DNA from: Haloferula helveola
Lineage (GTDB): Bacteria; Verrucomicrobiota; Verrucomicrobiia; Verrucomicrobiales; Akkermansiaceae
DNA: 64,000 nt
Assembly: GCF_037076345.1 (NCBI RefSeq)
Contig: NZ_AP024702.1
Location: 3,224,001-3,288,000, forward strand
Direction of reading: 5' to 3'
Both the position numbers and the translations under genes were made by a program. Positions 39,138-47,911 of the stretch are shown here, piece by piece (within the stretch, counting starts at the first letter, position 1; each line of letters opens with the position of its first letter). Below the pieces are notes generated by a model. It made no database searches. It had not been told where the DNA came from and saw only the letters and a program-made list of their open reading frames with translations.

Positions 39138-39270
39138 AGCGAACAAGCTACTGGAGGGCGACCCCTATCAGCGGCCGTGTTGCGCGCTTGCCGCCACCTT
39201 TGGGTGCTGATTGATTGCTCGCAGCGCTCCCGGTGCGGTTACCGGGGTCGCCTCAGTTTTGACGTTCTGC
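39138..39270 (+). repeat. attC10
   Basis: R'' AGCGAAC to R' GTTCTGC. Cut after G39264. Confidence 0.85.
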
Positions 39271-39278
39271 TGAAATGG

Positions 39279-39770
39279 ATGAGCAACCAGCTGTCATTTG
39301 TGGTGCGCTCGTCACCGATTTGCGAGGGTGAGCCAGACGCCATCGTGGACTTCGAGATCGATTCCGAGTCCGTTTGGCAGCGTATGAGGCGGCTGGAGCC
39401 CCAGCTGATGGCGAGTCCACAAGCGAGCAACCCTGATGGAACATTTGTTGGTGTTTCCGCCTGGATTGTCCGTGGGCGTGAGGATGCCTATCGCACTGGC
39501 CACCATCCCGGATACCGAGGGCGCTGGGCTGGCCTACTACCGCTCTTGGCGTGCAGCGACTGCGGTTGGGAGGGCTGCGGCGGGATCTGGACACGAATAT
39601 TCGTTGGACCGAAGAGGGTGTTCTGGTCCGGGCTAGGCTTCTCCGGCGCTGGAGAGGGATTTAAACCTGTCTATGATCCGACCACGTTCGTCTTCGATCG
39701 CAGTGACTACGATGCTACCTTCACGGCGCTCTTGGAGCGTATCCGCTTGGCGGAGTCCGCAGCCGAATAG
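39279..39770 (+). CDS. Cassette 11: hypothetical protein with a C..CGW..C motif
   Basis: A 163-residue soluble protein; start ATG at 39279. Residues about 90-115 carry LLACSDCGWEGCGGIWTRI, a Cys-rich turn followed by strand. This layout resembles a common actinobacterial and proteobacterial hypothetical family with CxCG..GC, but I cannot name it. Function unknown. Confidence 0.5.
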   Translation: MSNQLSFVVRSSPICEGEPDAIVDFEIDSESVWQRMRRLEPQLMASPQASNPDGTFVGVSAWIVRGREDAYRTGHHPGYRGRWAGLLPLLACSDCGWEGCGGIWTRIFVGPKRVFWSGLGFSGAGEGFKPVYDPTTFVFDRSDYDATFTALLERIRLAESAAE

Positions 39771-39775
39771 TCAAA

Positions 39776-39900
39776 GCAGAACAAGGCGGTGGAGGATCGA
39801 CGCCGATCAGCGCCCGTGTTGAATCGGAGTCGCCAGACGCGGCCGGATCTGATTGATTCCTACCGGGCGCGGCTTGCGCGTCTCACCTTCAACGTTCGCT
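39776..39900 (+). repeat. attC11
   Basis: R'' GCAGAAC to R' GTTCGCT. Cut after G39894. Confidence 0.85.
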
Positions 39901-39904
39901 ACAA

Positions 39905-40258
39905 ATGACTAAGATCACCGGGGAGGACCGTTCTGGTGATGGGTTGATCGCCAGCCTGCTCCAGAAGGTCGAGGGTCATCCACTGCTCGACGAGGCGCGC
40001 CGCCAGAAGATTTGCCGAGGACCAGATCTGATTCCCTTTGGTCGACAGACGATCGAGCGGATGCTGATCGAGGACGAACACAAGGAGACCATTCTCGCGT
40101 TTGTCAACGGCCCTGAGGACGAGTGCCCGACGTTGAGCTTCTTCACCGCCTCCGAGCAGTTTGAGCCGCTGTCCGGCAGTGGTCGTCACTACATGTTCTT
40201 CTTCTCCCCCGACCACAGCAGGCTTCTCTACGCCGGTGTCGGAACCTGGAAGGCGTAG
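39905..40258 (+). CDS. Cassette 12: hypothetical soluble protein
   Basis: A 117-residue protein with a helical N-terminus (LIASLLQKVEGHPLLDEARRQ) and a beta-rich end. Not recognised. It starts 10 bases after the junction. Confidence 0.55.
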   Translation: MTKITGEDRSGDGLIASLLQKVEGHPLLDEARRQKICRGPDLIPFGRQTIERMLIEDEHKETILAFVNGPEDECPTLSFFTASEQFEPLSGSGRHYMFFFSPDHSRLLYAGVGTWKA

Positions 40259-40280
40259 CCATCCGGTGAAGAAATCAAAA

Positions 40281-40411
40281 AGCGAACAAGCCGAAGCAGG
40301 GCGACCCCTTACAGCGGCCTTGTCGAATTTCCGTTTTGGTGGTCCCATCCGGCAACGGGAATCGGGAGCGCCGCCATGAGGGTCGGGGTCGCCTGTTCTC
40401 TGACGTTCGAT
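40281..40411 (+). repeat. attC12
   Basis: R'' AGCGAAC to R' GTTCGAT. Cut after G40405. Confidence 0.85.
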
Positions 40412-40416
40412 TCAGA

Positions 40417-40980
40417 ATGAGATTCCTCATTGCGATTGGGGCCTTGACGTTAGCTTCCTGCGACAAGCACAGCGACGCTATCAAGCAATCGCCGGAGCAT
40501 CAGGAGGCTCCTTGGGATGAATCCCACCCGTTAGCGTCGCTGTTTTCGTCAGGCGAGGCCATCTACATTGCGCCGGCTGATTCGATTGCCGAGCTTCTTG
40601 AGGCGAACGATCTTTTCACGTTTGTCTCTCGGCAGGGACAACTCGCCGGTATGGATTCCGATACAGCGATCATATTTCGATCTGACGGAACCGTAACGCT
40701 GTCCGAGATGGGAATGGGCTCGAACGACTATTCGGGAAAGGTGGTCATACAGCCTGACGGCATCATTGATCTCCATCTGCCCCGATACCCAGGTAAGTGG
40801 CCGTCAATGAGATTTGAGCGGGTTGGCGACTCCTGTTTTCTCCACCGCGTAGACGGCAAGACGGGGTTCGTTTTTGGCGGGCGATCTGGAGCAGTCACTT
40901 CGGGGGACATGAATCCATTCTGGCCTTTCGCACTGCTTGACCACGAGTTCCCGCGCCGGCTGCAACCCAAAGATCAATAA
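40417..40980 (+). CDS. Cassette 13: lipoprotein of unknown function
   Basis: A 187-residue protein with a lipobox (TLASC, Cys15) and a globular part. No family recognised. The start fits the usual 10-12 base distance from the junction. Confidence 0.6.
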   Translation: MRFLIAIGALTLASCDKHSDAIKQSPEHQEAPWDESHPLASLFSSGEAIYIAPADSIAELLEANDLFTFVSRQGQLAGMDSDTAIIFRSDGTVTLSEMGMGSNDYSGKVVIQPDGIIDLHLPRYPGKWPSMRFERVGDSCFLHRVDGKTGFVFGGRSGAVTSGDMNPFWPFALLDHEFPRRLQPKDQ

Positions 40981-41110
40981 TCGAACAAGCCGAAGCAGGG
41001 CGACCCCTCACAGCGGCCTTGTCGAATTTCCGCTCAGGTGGTTCCATCAGCTAAGGAGAATCGGGGCCGCCGCCATGAGGGTCGGGGCCGCCTGTTCTCT
41101 GACGTTCTGC
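40980..41110 (+). repeat. attC13
   Basis: R'' ATCGAAC to R' GTTCTGC. Cut after G41104. Confidence 0.83.
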
Positions 41111-41123
41111 TGAATATTTCAGA

Positions 41124-41573
41124 ATGAAGCATGCTCTAGCTATTTTCTTCGCTGTCTTGGCGCTACTTGCAATGGTGGATGCGAAGCCGAAGGCTGAGAA
41201 GAAGGGCGTTACTTTTTTCGAGCTTGAGTTTCAAGAGAAGCGAGAAGCTATCCGCATCTACAAGATCAAAGGAACGAAGGAGCTCAATCCCACCAATTCT
41301 GATCGTATCCGCCGAGCATTTGATGCCAAGGAGCTCGAGCCGCCTGAGCTACTCGATGTGCTTGTCGACTACTTTGCAGTTCGTATTGATGGAGAGCTCC
41401 TGTTTGTCGTCGAGATGGAGCATCGGGGCTTTACGGTTTTCCCTGCCAAGGAGTCTGAAGGAGGCATTGAACGACCCATTGCTGGGGCGAGATTACTCGG
41501 GAAGCTCCCGAACGTTAAGGATCTTCTGAAGCGTGATTTTCGAGAAGGTGAACCTAAGGATCGGGACAAATGA
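41124..41573 (+). CDS. Cassette 14: second copy of the secreted 149-residue protein
   Basis: Same protein as cassette 3. The cassette is 596 bases, exactly as cassette 3. Confidence 0.6.
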   Translation: MKHALAIFFAVLALLAMVDAKPKAEKKGVTFFELEFQEKREAIRIYKIKGTKELNPTNSDRIRRAFDAKELEPPELLDVLVDYFAVRIDGELLFVVEMEHRGFTVFPAKESEGGIERPIAGARLLGKLPNVKDLLKRDFREGEPKDRDK

Positions 41574-41575
41574 AT

Positions 41576-41706
41576 GCAGAACAAGTCGGAGATGGCGACA
41601 CCTTACAGCGGCCTTGTCGAAAATCCGATTTGATGGTTCGTTAGCCTTAATCAGGAAGGGGTGCCGATTTCAGTTCACCGGTGCCGCCATTCCTCTGACG
41701 TTCGCT
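41576..41706 (+). repeat. attC14
   Basis: R'' GCAGAAC to R' GTTCGCT. Cut after G41700. Confidence 0.85.
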
Positions 41707-41713
41707 CTAAAAC

Positions 41714-42133
41714 ATGAAGCGGCTACTCCAGATTTTGGCCGCGCTGGTGGTAATCACGATCATCGGCATGATTGTCCTGCTTGCCCCCAGATTCCGCAAT
41801 ATGAGCTCCGAGTATGGGACGGCGCAGGCGATTCGCGATTTGAAGGATTACGTGGCCGCGCACGAGGGTCAGTGGCCGAGTCATCCAGACGATCTCGGCG
41901 GGAGCTACCCAACTGGCGGAGACGTGGTGATCGACTACACCATTAGCTCCGGGGAGATCGTTGGGCATCGAGAGCTACTCAAGACTGCCGTGCGACCTCG
42001 ATCCGGAAAGTTTTACACCTATCCACACTACGATGAGCTGCTCGATGAACTGTATGCGATCGTCCTCGAAGAAAGCCAAAGCGAACAAGGCGTGGGTGGA
42101 CAACCCGCTACCCGGCCGCGAGTCGGAGATTGA
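41714..42133 (+). CDS. Cassette 15: membrane-anchored protein with attC tail
   Basis: A 139-residue protein. One hydrophobic helix (about 8-25) precedes LKDYVAAHEGQWPSHPDDL, a phrase also common in pseudopilin-like proteins (no cleavage motif here). The last 17 residues come from attC15. Role unknown. Confidence 0.55.
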   Translation: MKRLLQILAALVVITIIGMIVLLAPRFRNMSSEYGTAQAIRDLKDYVAAHEGQWPSHPDDLGGSYPTGGDVVIDYTISSGEIVGHRELLKTAVRPRSGKFYTYPHYDELLDELYAIVLEESQSEQGVGGQPATRPRVGD

Positions 42134-42207
42134 ACCATGATTAGAACCCTTTACCCTGAGTCGGACTGGCGCTCCCGGTAGCGGGTGCCACCACTTCGAC
42201 GTTCGCC
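42080..42207 (+). repeat. attC15
   Basis: R'' AGCGAAC to R' GTTCGCC. Cut after G42201. Confidence 0.85.
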
Positions 42208-42244
42208 AAAGAATCCCGATAGAGCGCAGGTTGCTGCGGATTCC

Positions 42245-42589
42245 ATGACGATCGACCCACATCTTTCGAAGCCGCAGCACGGTCTCGCGCTGCTCGTTCA
42301 TTTCGTCCTGCTCGCTTTCCTTGCGTGGCGGCTCACCCGCCACTCGGCGGACTTGTCGTATGGCCTGCTCGGCACCCTCTGTTGCATCGGTCAGATGATC
42401 TTGATCTTCGCCTTTGCGGCGGATCACCTCGGCTACCTTGTCCTGGCGTCGGTCATCTACTGCTGGGTCAGCTGGCGATTCATCGGATACATTGCAGAGG
42501 TCGATAGGTCAGACCTACTCAAGCTCGCCGTCTCCAACCCGATTTTTGCGCTGATCGGGGTCTATTCCATATTCGTCGCAACGAGGTGA
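42245..42589 (+). CDS. Cassette 16: four-helix membrane protein
   Basis: A 114-residue protein with hydrophobic helices at about 14-31, 41-58, 62-83 and 96-113. Not recognised. It begins later (43 bases) after the junction than most cassette genes. Confidence 0.6.
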   Translation: MTIDPHLSKPQHGLALLVHFVLLAFLAWRLTRHSADLSYGLLGTLCCIGQMILIFAFAADHLGYLVLASVIYCWVSWRFIGYIAEVDRSDLLKLAVSNPIFALIGVYSIFVATR

Positions 42590-42602
42590 GAGCACCACCA
42601 AC

Positions 42603-42731
42603 GGCGAACAAGGCGCGGCTGACCGACCCCTTACAGCGGCCTTGTTGCTCACCGCTCCCGATGGTAGAGACTCTCCGATGAATCGCGCTGGCCGCCACGA
42701 GGGTCGGGTCGGCAGTGCTTCGACGTTGTGC
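42603..42731 (+). repeat. attC16
   Basis: R'' GGCGAAC to R' GTTGTGC. Cut after G42725. Confidence 0.85.
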
Positions 42732-42738
42732 AAAGAAT

Positions 42739-43155
42739 ATGACGGATGCTGAAGTCGAAGAACTGACCGCCGAGAGGCATCGCAGATCGACGGCCCACGA
42801 TCCTCGATTCTCGGCTGACGATACCGCCAAGATTCTTGAAGCGTTCGGAGCGGATCTTCCCCCTGAATTCATCGCGTTCAGGAAGCTGCTCCCATTCTAC
42901 AACGTCACCGGGGACCATCTCCCAGCCAATGAGATGACCGCCACCTACGACTGGGAGGCCGCCAACAACCCGAATTTCACCGAGGATTTCATTCCGTTCT
43001 ATGCGATCGGCAATGGGGATTTCCTGTGCCTGTCCAGGTCGGCAGGTCGGCCTTCTCCTGTCCTTTACGTGGCTCACGATGATCCTGAAGTGGCCGTGCT
43101 TCACCCCAGCTTTTCGGATTACTTGCGGAATGCCGAGTGGTATTCGGAGCAGTGA
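42739..43155 (+). CDS. Cassette 17: second copy of the SUKH-like protein
   Basis: Same 138-residue protein as cassette 1 in a 573-base cassette, including the first bases TTGTGCAAAG. Cassette 18 then 19 follow; their order differs from that of cassettes 1-4. Confidence 0.7.
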   Translation: MTDAEVEELTAERHRRSTAHDPRFSADDTAKILEAFGADLPPEFIAFRKLLPFYNVTGDHLPANEMTATYDWEAANNPNFTEDFIPFYAIGNGDFLCLSRSAGRPSPVLYVAHDDPEVAVLHPSFSDYLRNAEWYSEQ

Positions 43156-43178
43156 GCCTCCAAGCAAAACGAAGAAAG

Positions 43179-43304
43179 GCACAACAAGCCGCCGCACCGA
43201 ACCGCTGCCCCGCCTCTAGTTCCAGCCGCTATGATCGTTCAACCTTCAACCCACAGTCGAAGCCTCGCTCCCGGGCAGCGGTCCGGTGGGCTTTGACGTT
43301 CTGC
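43179..43304 (+). repeat. attC17
   Basis: R'' GCACAAC to R' GTTCTGC. Cut after G43298. Confidence 0.85.
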
Positions 43305-43309
43305 TGAGA

Positions 43310-43921
43310 ATGAGACAAGCGCTCCTCATCATCGGTTGCTGCTGTAGCGTGTCGCTTGCCCCGTTCGTCGTTGCTGAGCTGGAGGGCGAGTATCCGCCCC
43401 AACCACTTTGTGTCTACACGCTGGCCGACGACGACTACATCCGGGCGGGAGCGCCGAGAATTCCAGTTGTCGTCACTGTCCTCAATGCCAACGGCAAGCC
43501 AATCGAAGGTGCCGCCGTCGCGCTGATGCGACTTGGCGAGGGCGGATTCACCGAGAGCGATGTTCAGGGACCGGCGAATCCACGAACTGATGGATCCGGA
43601 ACAGCGGTGCTCCAGTATCCGGCAACCACGACGATGAACTACCTTCTTGATTTGCCTGAGGTCCATCTCGATCTGATTGGCGCCATTACTGCCGTTCATC
43701 CGGATCTCGGGACGGCCAGTGTTGAACTCGGCGATCTCTACAAAGAGCCCTTGAAGCTATTTGACACCGCTATGACACCTTGGGTCACGGTCCGCTTCGG
43801 CCCAGAGCCCAAAACCAACAATGCAGAACAAGGCGGCGCTGGAGAACCCGCTACCCGCTCCGAGTCGGATTCGGAGGGTGGCCAGAAACCTCAACCAGAA
43901 GCGGAGGGGCGCTCCCGGTAG
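43310..43921 (+). CDS. Cassette 18: second copy of the secreted protein with attC tail
   Basis: Same as cassette 4 (203 residues) in a 643-base cassette. Its attC18 likewise supplies the last 32 residues. Confidence 0.6.
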   Translation: MRQALLIIGCCCSVSLAPFVVAELEGEYPPQPLCVYTLADDDYIRAGAPRIPVVVTVLNANGKPIEGAAVALMRLGEGGFTESDVQGPANPRTDGSGTAVLQYPATTTMNYLLDLPEVHLDLIGAITAVHPDLGTASVELGDLYKEPLKLFDTAMTPWVTVRFGPEPKTNNAEQGGAGEPATRSESDSEGGQKPQPEAEGRSR

Positions 43922-43947
43922 CGGGTCCCAGGCCTTCAACGTTGGCC
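43823..43947 (+). repeat. attC18
   Basis: R'' GCAGAAC to R' GTTGGCC. Cut after G43941. Confidence 0.85.
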
Positions 43948-43968
43948 CAAAAATTAGACTCCCCTGCG

Positions 43969-44463
43969 ATGCGCCTTTGCACCTTGGCCGCGATTCTCTC
44001 ATCGGGCCTGATCACTTCATGCACCAAGAGCGAGCTGCGATACGAATCGGCGAGCATGGAGCCGTCAATCACGCGAGGCGAACTGATTACGATCGAGCCA
44101 GCAGCATACCGTGGCTCGAAGCCTGCACGATGGGACGTTGTGTTGTTCGAGGCACCCACCGGAAGTGGTGGTAGTTGGGCGTCGAGGATTGCCGGCTTGC
44201 CGGGAGAGACTGTCAACTTCCGCGACGGATCCCTTTTGATCGACGGAGAGCTTGTGGAGCGTCCAGCCCACGTAGCGATAGCAGGTTACCACGCCCCTGA
44301 TGGTGACTTGAGTCCTGCAGCACCGGGTCCGGTGTCGTTCCCATTCAAGATCCCTGCCGGGAGCTACTTTGTCCTCGGCGACAACGTTGATAACGCTCTG
44401 GACAGTCGCTACTGGGGCGGGCTCGATGAAGCCAAGATCCTGGGCAAGGTTGCGGGCAAGTAG
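43969..44463 (+). CDS. Cassette 19: second copy of the S26-like lipoprotein
   Basis: Same as cassette 2 (164 residues) in a 661-base cassette. It also has the Ser-Arg pair in place of Lys-Arg. Confidence 0.7.
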   Translation: MRLCTLAAILSSGLITSCTKSELRYESASMEPSITRGELITIEPAAYRGSKPARWDVVLFEAPTGSGGSWASRIAGLPGETVNFRDGSLLIDGELVERPAHVAIAGYHAPDGDLSPAAPGPVSFPFKIPAGSYFVLGDNVDNALDSRYWGGLDEAKILGKVAGK

Positions 44464-44476
44464 CTAGACCAACCAA

Positions 44477-44608
44477 GGCCAACAAGTCGGAGCAGGACGA
44501 CGCCTACCAGCGGCCTTGTTGAAAATCGGTTTTGGTGATTCATTGCCTTCAACAGAGTTCGGGAGCGCCGCTTTAAGGCCCGGCGCCGCCTGTCCTCAAA
44601 CGTTCTGC
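44477..44608 (+). repeat. attC19
   Basis: R'' GGCCAAC to R' GTTCTGC. Cut after G44602. Confidence 0.85.
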
Positions 44609-44622
44609 AAAGAAAGGAACCC

Positions 44623-44982
44623 ATGACCAGCTACATCGCTAGATCGGGAGGCCAGAAGAAGAAGAACATCCTCCACCAAAGGGAACTGGCTCTCATAGGG
44701 GACATCCGTCGCGGCGTTGATGCTGAGAAGTTACAGAAAAGCGCCGAGAAGGTTCGATTAGCCCAGCTTGGCGTGATCAAAGCGCTTCTGCATGAATCCG
44801 AGCCTGCGCGAAGAGAAGACGAGGATAGTGTAGCCGGGACTCTACTGAGACTTGGAGAGGCGAGAGACTATTGGACAGACGTCCTCGCCGAAGAAATTAT
44901 CGAGATGTATTCGACGGAGAGCGACGAGGACATTTTCATTGATCGCAAGAAGTGGTGGGATTCCCGTCCGAGACGAAACTAA
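44623..44982 (+). CDS. Cassette 20: hypothetical helical protein
   Basis: A 119-residue charged soluble protein. It is helix-rich with RELALIGDIRRGVDAEKLQK and a C-terminal acidic/aromatic end (DRKKWWDSRPRRN). Not recognised. A purine-rich AAAGAAAGGAA lies just before the start, one of few plausible ribosome-binding sites in the array. Confidence 0.55.
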   Translation: MTSYIARSGGQKKKNILHQRELALIGDIRRGVDAEKLQKSAEKVRLAQLGVIKALLHESEPARREDEDSVAGTLLRLGEARDYWTDVLAEEIIEMYSTESDEDIFIDRKKWWDSRPRRN

Positions 44983-44985
44983 GAA

Positions 44986-45110
44986 GCAGAACAAGGCGGC
45001 GCTCCTAACACCAGCCCCGCCGCGAGTTCAATTTCCCATGGCCATTCAAACCTCAACCCGCAGTCGACGCCTCGCCCAAGGGCAGGTGTAGGAGGCCTTC
45101 GACGTTCGCT
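44986..45110 (+). repeat. attC20
   Basis: R'' GCAGAAC to R' GTTCGCT. Cut after G45104. Confidence 0.85.
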
Positions 45111-45116
45111 GAAGAG

Positions 45117-45458
45117 ATGTTCTGGAACGGCTTTCGTAACCCTTTGACCGTCGCTTTACTTCTGCAGTTTGCGGTGATCTGCGGAGGGACGCTGATCACC
45201 ATGGCCATGCTCAAAGTTCATGGCTACCCGGATGCCCCTCATTACATCTGGAATCCGGTTTCAGTGTTCATCAGGAGCTGGGGTTGGTGGGCGATCCTGA
45301 TTCCGCCCATCTGGCTAGGCGTTCTACTTTGGCGGGGGGCCGATCTAGATGGCCTTCGTGCTGCAATCATCGCCTCGATTGTCGTGGTCGCGTTGATTGC
45401 ATTCTATTGGTGGACGGCAGCAACCGCTGGGGCGTTCTATTGGACGGCGGGCCGTTGA
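45117..45458 (+). CDS. Cassette 21: third copy of the 113-residue membrane protein
   Basis: Same as cassettes 8 and 10 (500-base cassette). It precedes the DUF4375 (22) and membrane (23) copies. In the first block these types lie in the order DUF4375, cassette 6, membrane, then this one. Confidence 0.62.
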   Translation: MFWNGFRNPLTVALLLQFAVICGGTLITMAMLKVHGYPDAPHYIWNPVSVFIRSWGWWAILIPPIWLGVLLWRGADLDGLRAAIIASIVVVALIAFYWWTAATAGAFYWTAGR

Positions 45459-45477
45459 GGTGTCGGACAATAGACGA

Positions 45478-45610
45478 AGCGAACAAGCTACTGGAGGGCG
45501 ACCCCTATCAGCGGCCGTGTTGCGCGCTTGCCGCCACCTTTGGGTGCTGATTGATTGCTCGCAGCGCTCCCGGTGCGGTTACCGGGGTCGCCTCAGTTTT
45601 GACGTTCGCT
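45478..45610 (+). repeat. attC21
   Basis: R'' AGCGAAC to R' GTTCGCT. Cut after G45604. Confidence 0.85.
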
Positions 45611-45616
45611 AAAAAA

Positions 45617-46252
45617 ATGAGCACCAAAGTCCCGTGCACGAAATGTGGAGCGCTCATCCTGCCGACGACAGCGCAGGCTACTGGAGGTGTCTGCATGCCC
45701 TGCAAGCAGGGGAATCGCGAGAACTTGGAAAGAGCCAAAGAATATTATAAGAAGCAGAAAGAGTATAACCCGGTCAGGGAGCTCTGGAAGTCACTCGTTC
45801 TTCGAGTCCACAAAACCGAAGAGGGCTATAAGGGGCTAAATCCTGCGGAGCGCACCTATTGGTGCATCGGAATCCTTGAAGGAGAAGTTTACAACGGCGG
45901 GTTTCATCAGTTCTTCACCAATAGCTCGGGCGAGCATTACAGTGATGTCATTGATGCACTGCTTGAGGTGAACGCATTTGAGAGCTTGAGACTACTTCGC
46001 GAGGCTGCCGAACTCTTATTCGAAGATGGTCAGGTGCCAACGGACAGAGCTCTTCGGAATTCTCTGATTAAGGACTACCCAAAAGAGGGATACAAAGAGG
46101 CTGCGTGGTGCATTCGGCTTGACGAGCTTGACAAGGCCTACTGGTCGAATCCCGACGCGCTGGCAGAAAAGCTTGAGAGGTATGCGGAAGAACATGACCT
46201 CGTAACACCATTCAAACAGGAAGCGAACAAGTCGGTGGACTCAACGCGCTAA
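45617..46252 (+). CDS. Cassette 22: second copy of the DUF4375 protein
   Basis: Same as cassette 5 (211 residues) in a 670-base cassette, with the same short attC. Confidence 0.68.
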   Translation: MSTKVPCTKCGALILPTTAQATGGVCMPCKQGNRENLERAKEYYKKQKEYNPVRELWKSLVLRVHKTEEGYKGLNPAERTYWCIGILEGEVYNGGFHQFFTNSSGEHYSDVIDALLEVNAFESLRLLREAAELLFEDGQVPTDRALRNSLIKDYPKEGYKEAAWCIRLDELDKAYWSNPDALAEKLERYAEEHDLVTPFKQEANKSVDSTR

Positions 46253-46280
46253 CGCGCGCGAGTCACCTTTGACGTTCGCT
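46222..46280 (+). repeat. attC22 (short type)
   Basis: R'' AGCGAAC to R' GTTCGCT, 59 bases. Cut after G46274. Confidence 0.8.
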
Positions 46281-46286
46281 AAAGAA

Positions 46287-46685
46287 ATGTTACCAGGTGT
46301 TCCAACGGGCATATTTGCGAGCATCGCCCGATCATCGAAACTTGGTGATCTGCCCGCTATCGTTGCGAGCATCCTCCTTCCGTCCCTCGCGGTCTCCATC
46401 TGGATCTCATGGCGAGGAGGGTTGGCGGGCCGAGGTCTCGGGAGGACTTGCACGGAAGCATGGGGTGCATCGCTGCTTTGTGGCTGGGTTTGTGTCTATT
46501 TGGTATTGGCCGACTTCCGGAGGACTTCGGACATCATCCTGTCTATCCCGATTGCGGGACTGGTCGCAGGCCTCGGGAGCCTGATTCCTGCTTTCGGCTT
46601 TGCACTGATCGGGTATGCTTTCGGCGCCCGGAGGCGGACGTCGATCCACGTCTCGAGGACAGATCCCTCTGAGCACTCTCCCTAG
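46287..46685 (+). CDS. Cassette 23: second copy of the 132-residue membrane protein
   Basis: Same protein as cassette 7, in a 549-base cassette. It follows cassette 22 directly; in the first block cassette 6 lies between them. Confidence 0.6.
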   Translation: MLPGVPTGIFASIARSSKLGDLPAIVASILLPSLAVSIWISWRGGLAGRGLGRTCTEAWGASLLCGWVCVYLVLADFRRTSDIILSIPIAGLVAGLGSLIPAFGFALIGYAFGARRRTSIHVSRTDPSEHSP

Positions 46686-46697
46686 GGCAAACGACAA

Positions 46698-46829
46698 AGC
46701 GAACAAGGCGCTGGTGGACGACCCCTATCAGCGGTTTTGTTGCGTTCTTGCCGCCAGCATCGGAACCTGATTGATTGTCCGTGGCTGCACTGGCGAGGTT
46801 ACCGGGTCGCCACAGCTTTTACGTTCGCT
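46698..46829 (+). repeat. attC23
   Basis: R'' AGCGAAC to R' GTTCGCT. Cut after G46823. Confidence 0.85.
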
Positions 46830-46835
46830 TCAGAA

Positions 46836-47360
46836 ATGGAAACTGCTACCAGCTTTGGAGGTCCGTTCATTCTGCTACCAAAGAAGCTCGCCGACGAGTG
46901 GTCCAAGGCTATTGGCGACGACCCCAGGCCCGATAGTGGCCTATACGGTGAGGTCTGTCAGTTCGGGAGCTTCATGCATCCAATTTCGTTCGGCGGTGTC
47001 ACCGTGGTTAGAATCGGAGACGAGCCTAGCGACTTGTTTTGGGTCCCCAGTAATGACGGTGGACTGATCCTCCAGTGGGTTGGCGCTGATTCACTCGACG
47101 ATCTCGTCTCGTTTGGCCAGAGGGTTGCAGACGGGGATGACTGGCAAGAGACGCTCGAGCTGACGTTGTCCGAGGGCGAGATCAGGATTATGGATTCGTG
47201 CGGATTCGAGGGGGACAATCAGCCGAAGATCGACGCGTCCCTTTCTCCAGGCAAGTATCGGATCGACGCTGCCTACGCGGAAGACGAGAACACCATGGCG
47301 ACCGTCTTCCGGCTAACTAAAAACGAACAAGCGAACAAGCCATGGAAGATCGACGCTTAA
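46836..47360 (+). CDS. Cassette 24: Imm21-like immunity protein
   Basis: A 174-residue soluble protein. SFGGPFILLPKKLADEWSKA at the N-terminus and WVPSNDGGLILQWVGADS resemble the Imm21 family of polymorphic-toxin immunity proteins. The match is from memory of the family pattern. The last about 10 residues are from attC24. No toxin gene is next to it. Confidence 0.5.
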   Translation: METATSFGGPFILLPKKLADEWSKAIGDDPRPDSGLYGEVCQFGSFMHPISFGGVTVVRIGDEPSDLFWVPSNDGGLILQWVGADSLDDLVSFGQRVADGDDWQETLELTLSEGEIRIMDSCGFEGDNQPKIDASLSPGKYRIDAAYAEDENTMATVFRLTKNEQANKPWKIDA

Positions 47361-47457
47361 CCGCCGTCTTGTTGAAAGCCCCACTGGGGACTCGCACCGT
47401 TTCCATTTCCTCAGCGCGCGGCCTTGCGCTCGCGCGTCTTCACTAAGACGTTCGGCA
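47330..47457 (+). repeat. attC24
   Basis: R'' AGCGAAC (a second GAACAAG word lies just before) to R' GTTCGGC. Cut after G47451. Confidence 0.82.
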
Positions 47458-47520
47458 AGAATCTGGAGCCGTCAGAGAAAAACCGCCCAGAGGAGATGCC
47501 CTGATGAGGCCAGTAAACGC

Positions 47521-47769
47521 ATGACGTCACCCAATCCGCATAGAGGAGGTGTTATTGCGTTCGCGTTGGCAGGTGTTGCGTTCCTAGCGGTCGGGACCTT
47601 GGTGATCGTTAAGCCGATTTCTTTCGCAACCTCCGGTGGGGTTGGCGCGCATGGCAGTAATGCGGTATTCAACATCTATGGGGAGAGCCAGTCGGTGGCC
47701 TTCGGTGTGGTGTTCGTCCTGATCTCGGTGTTTCTCTTTGCTGTGGCCCGCCGTCTGTCAAAAGACTAG
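47521..47769 (+). CDS. Cassette 25: small two-helix membrane protein
   Basis: An 82-residue protein with hydrophobic helices at about 10-32 and 57-76 and a Gly/Ser-rich loop between. Not recognised. It begins about 70 bases after the junction, farther than usual; no good upstream start was found. Confidence 0.55.
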   Translation: MTSPNPHRGGVIAFALAGVAFLAVGTLVIVKPISFATSGGVGAHGSNAVFNIYGESQSVAFGVVFVLISVFLFAVARRLSKD

Positions 47770-47774
47770 CAAGT

Positions 47775-47905
47775 GCCGAACAAGGCGAAGCAGGGGCGAC
47801 CCCTTACAGCGGTCTTGTCGGAGTTCCGCTCAGGTGATTCCATCCAGCAACGAGAATCGAACCGCCGCCACGGAGGTCGGGGTCGCCTGTTCTCGAACGT
47901 TCTGC
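47775..47905 (+). repeat. attC25
   Basis: R'' GCCGAAC to R' GTTCTGC. Cut after G47899. Confidence 0.85.
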
Positions 47906-47911
47906 AGAAAA

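Noticed and set aside
33231-46829. One large segmental duplication of cassettes 1-8
   Set aside because: The copies are not collinear (types 1-4-2 and 8-5-7), and every boundary falls on G^TT.
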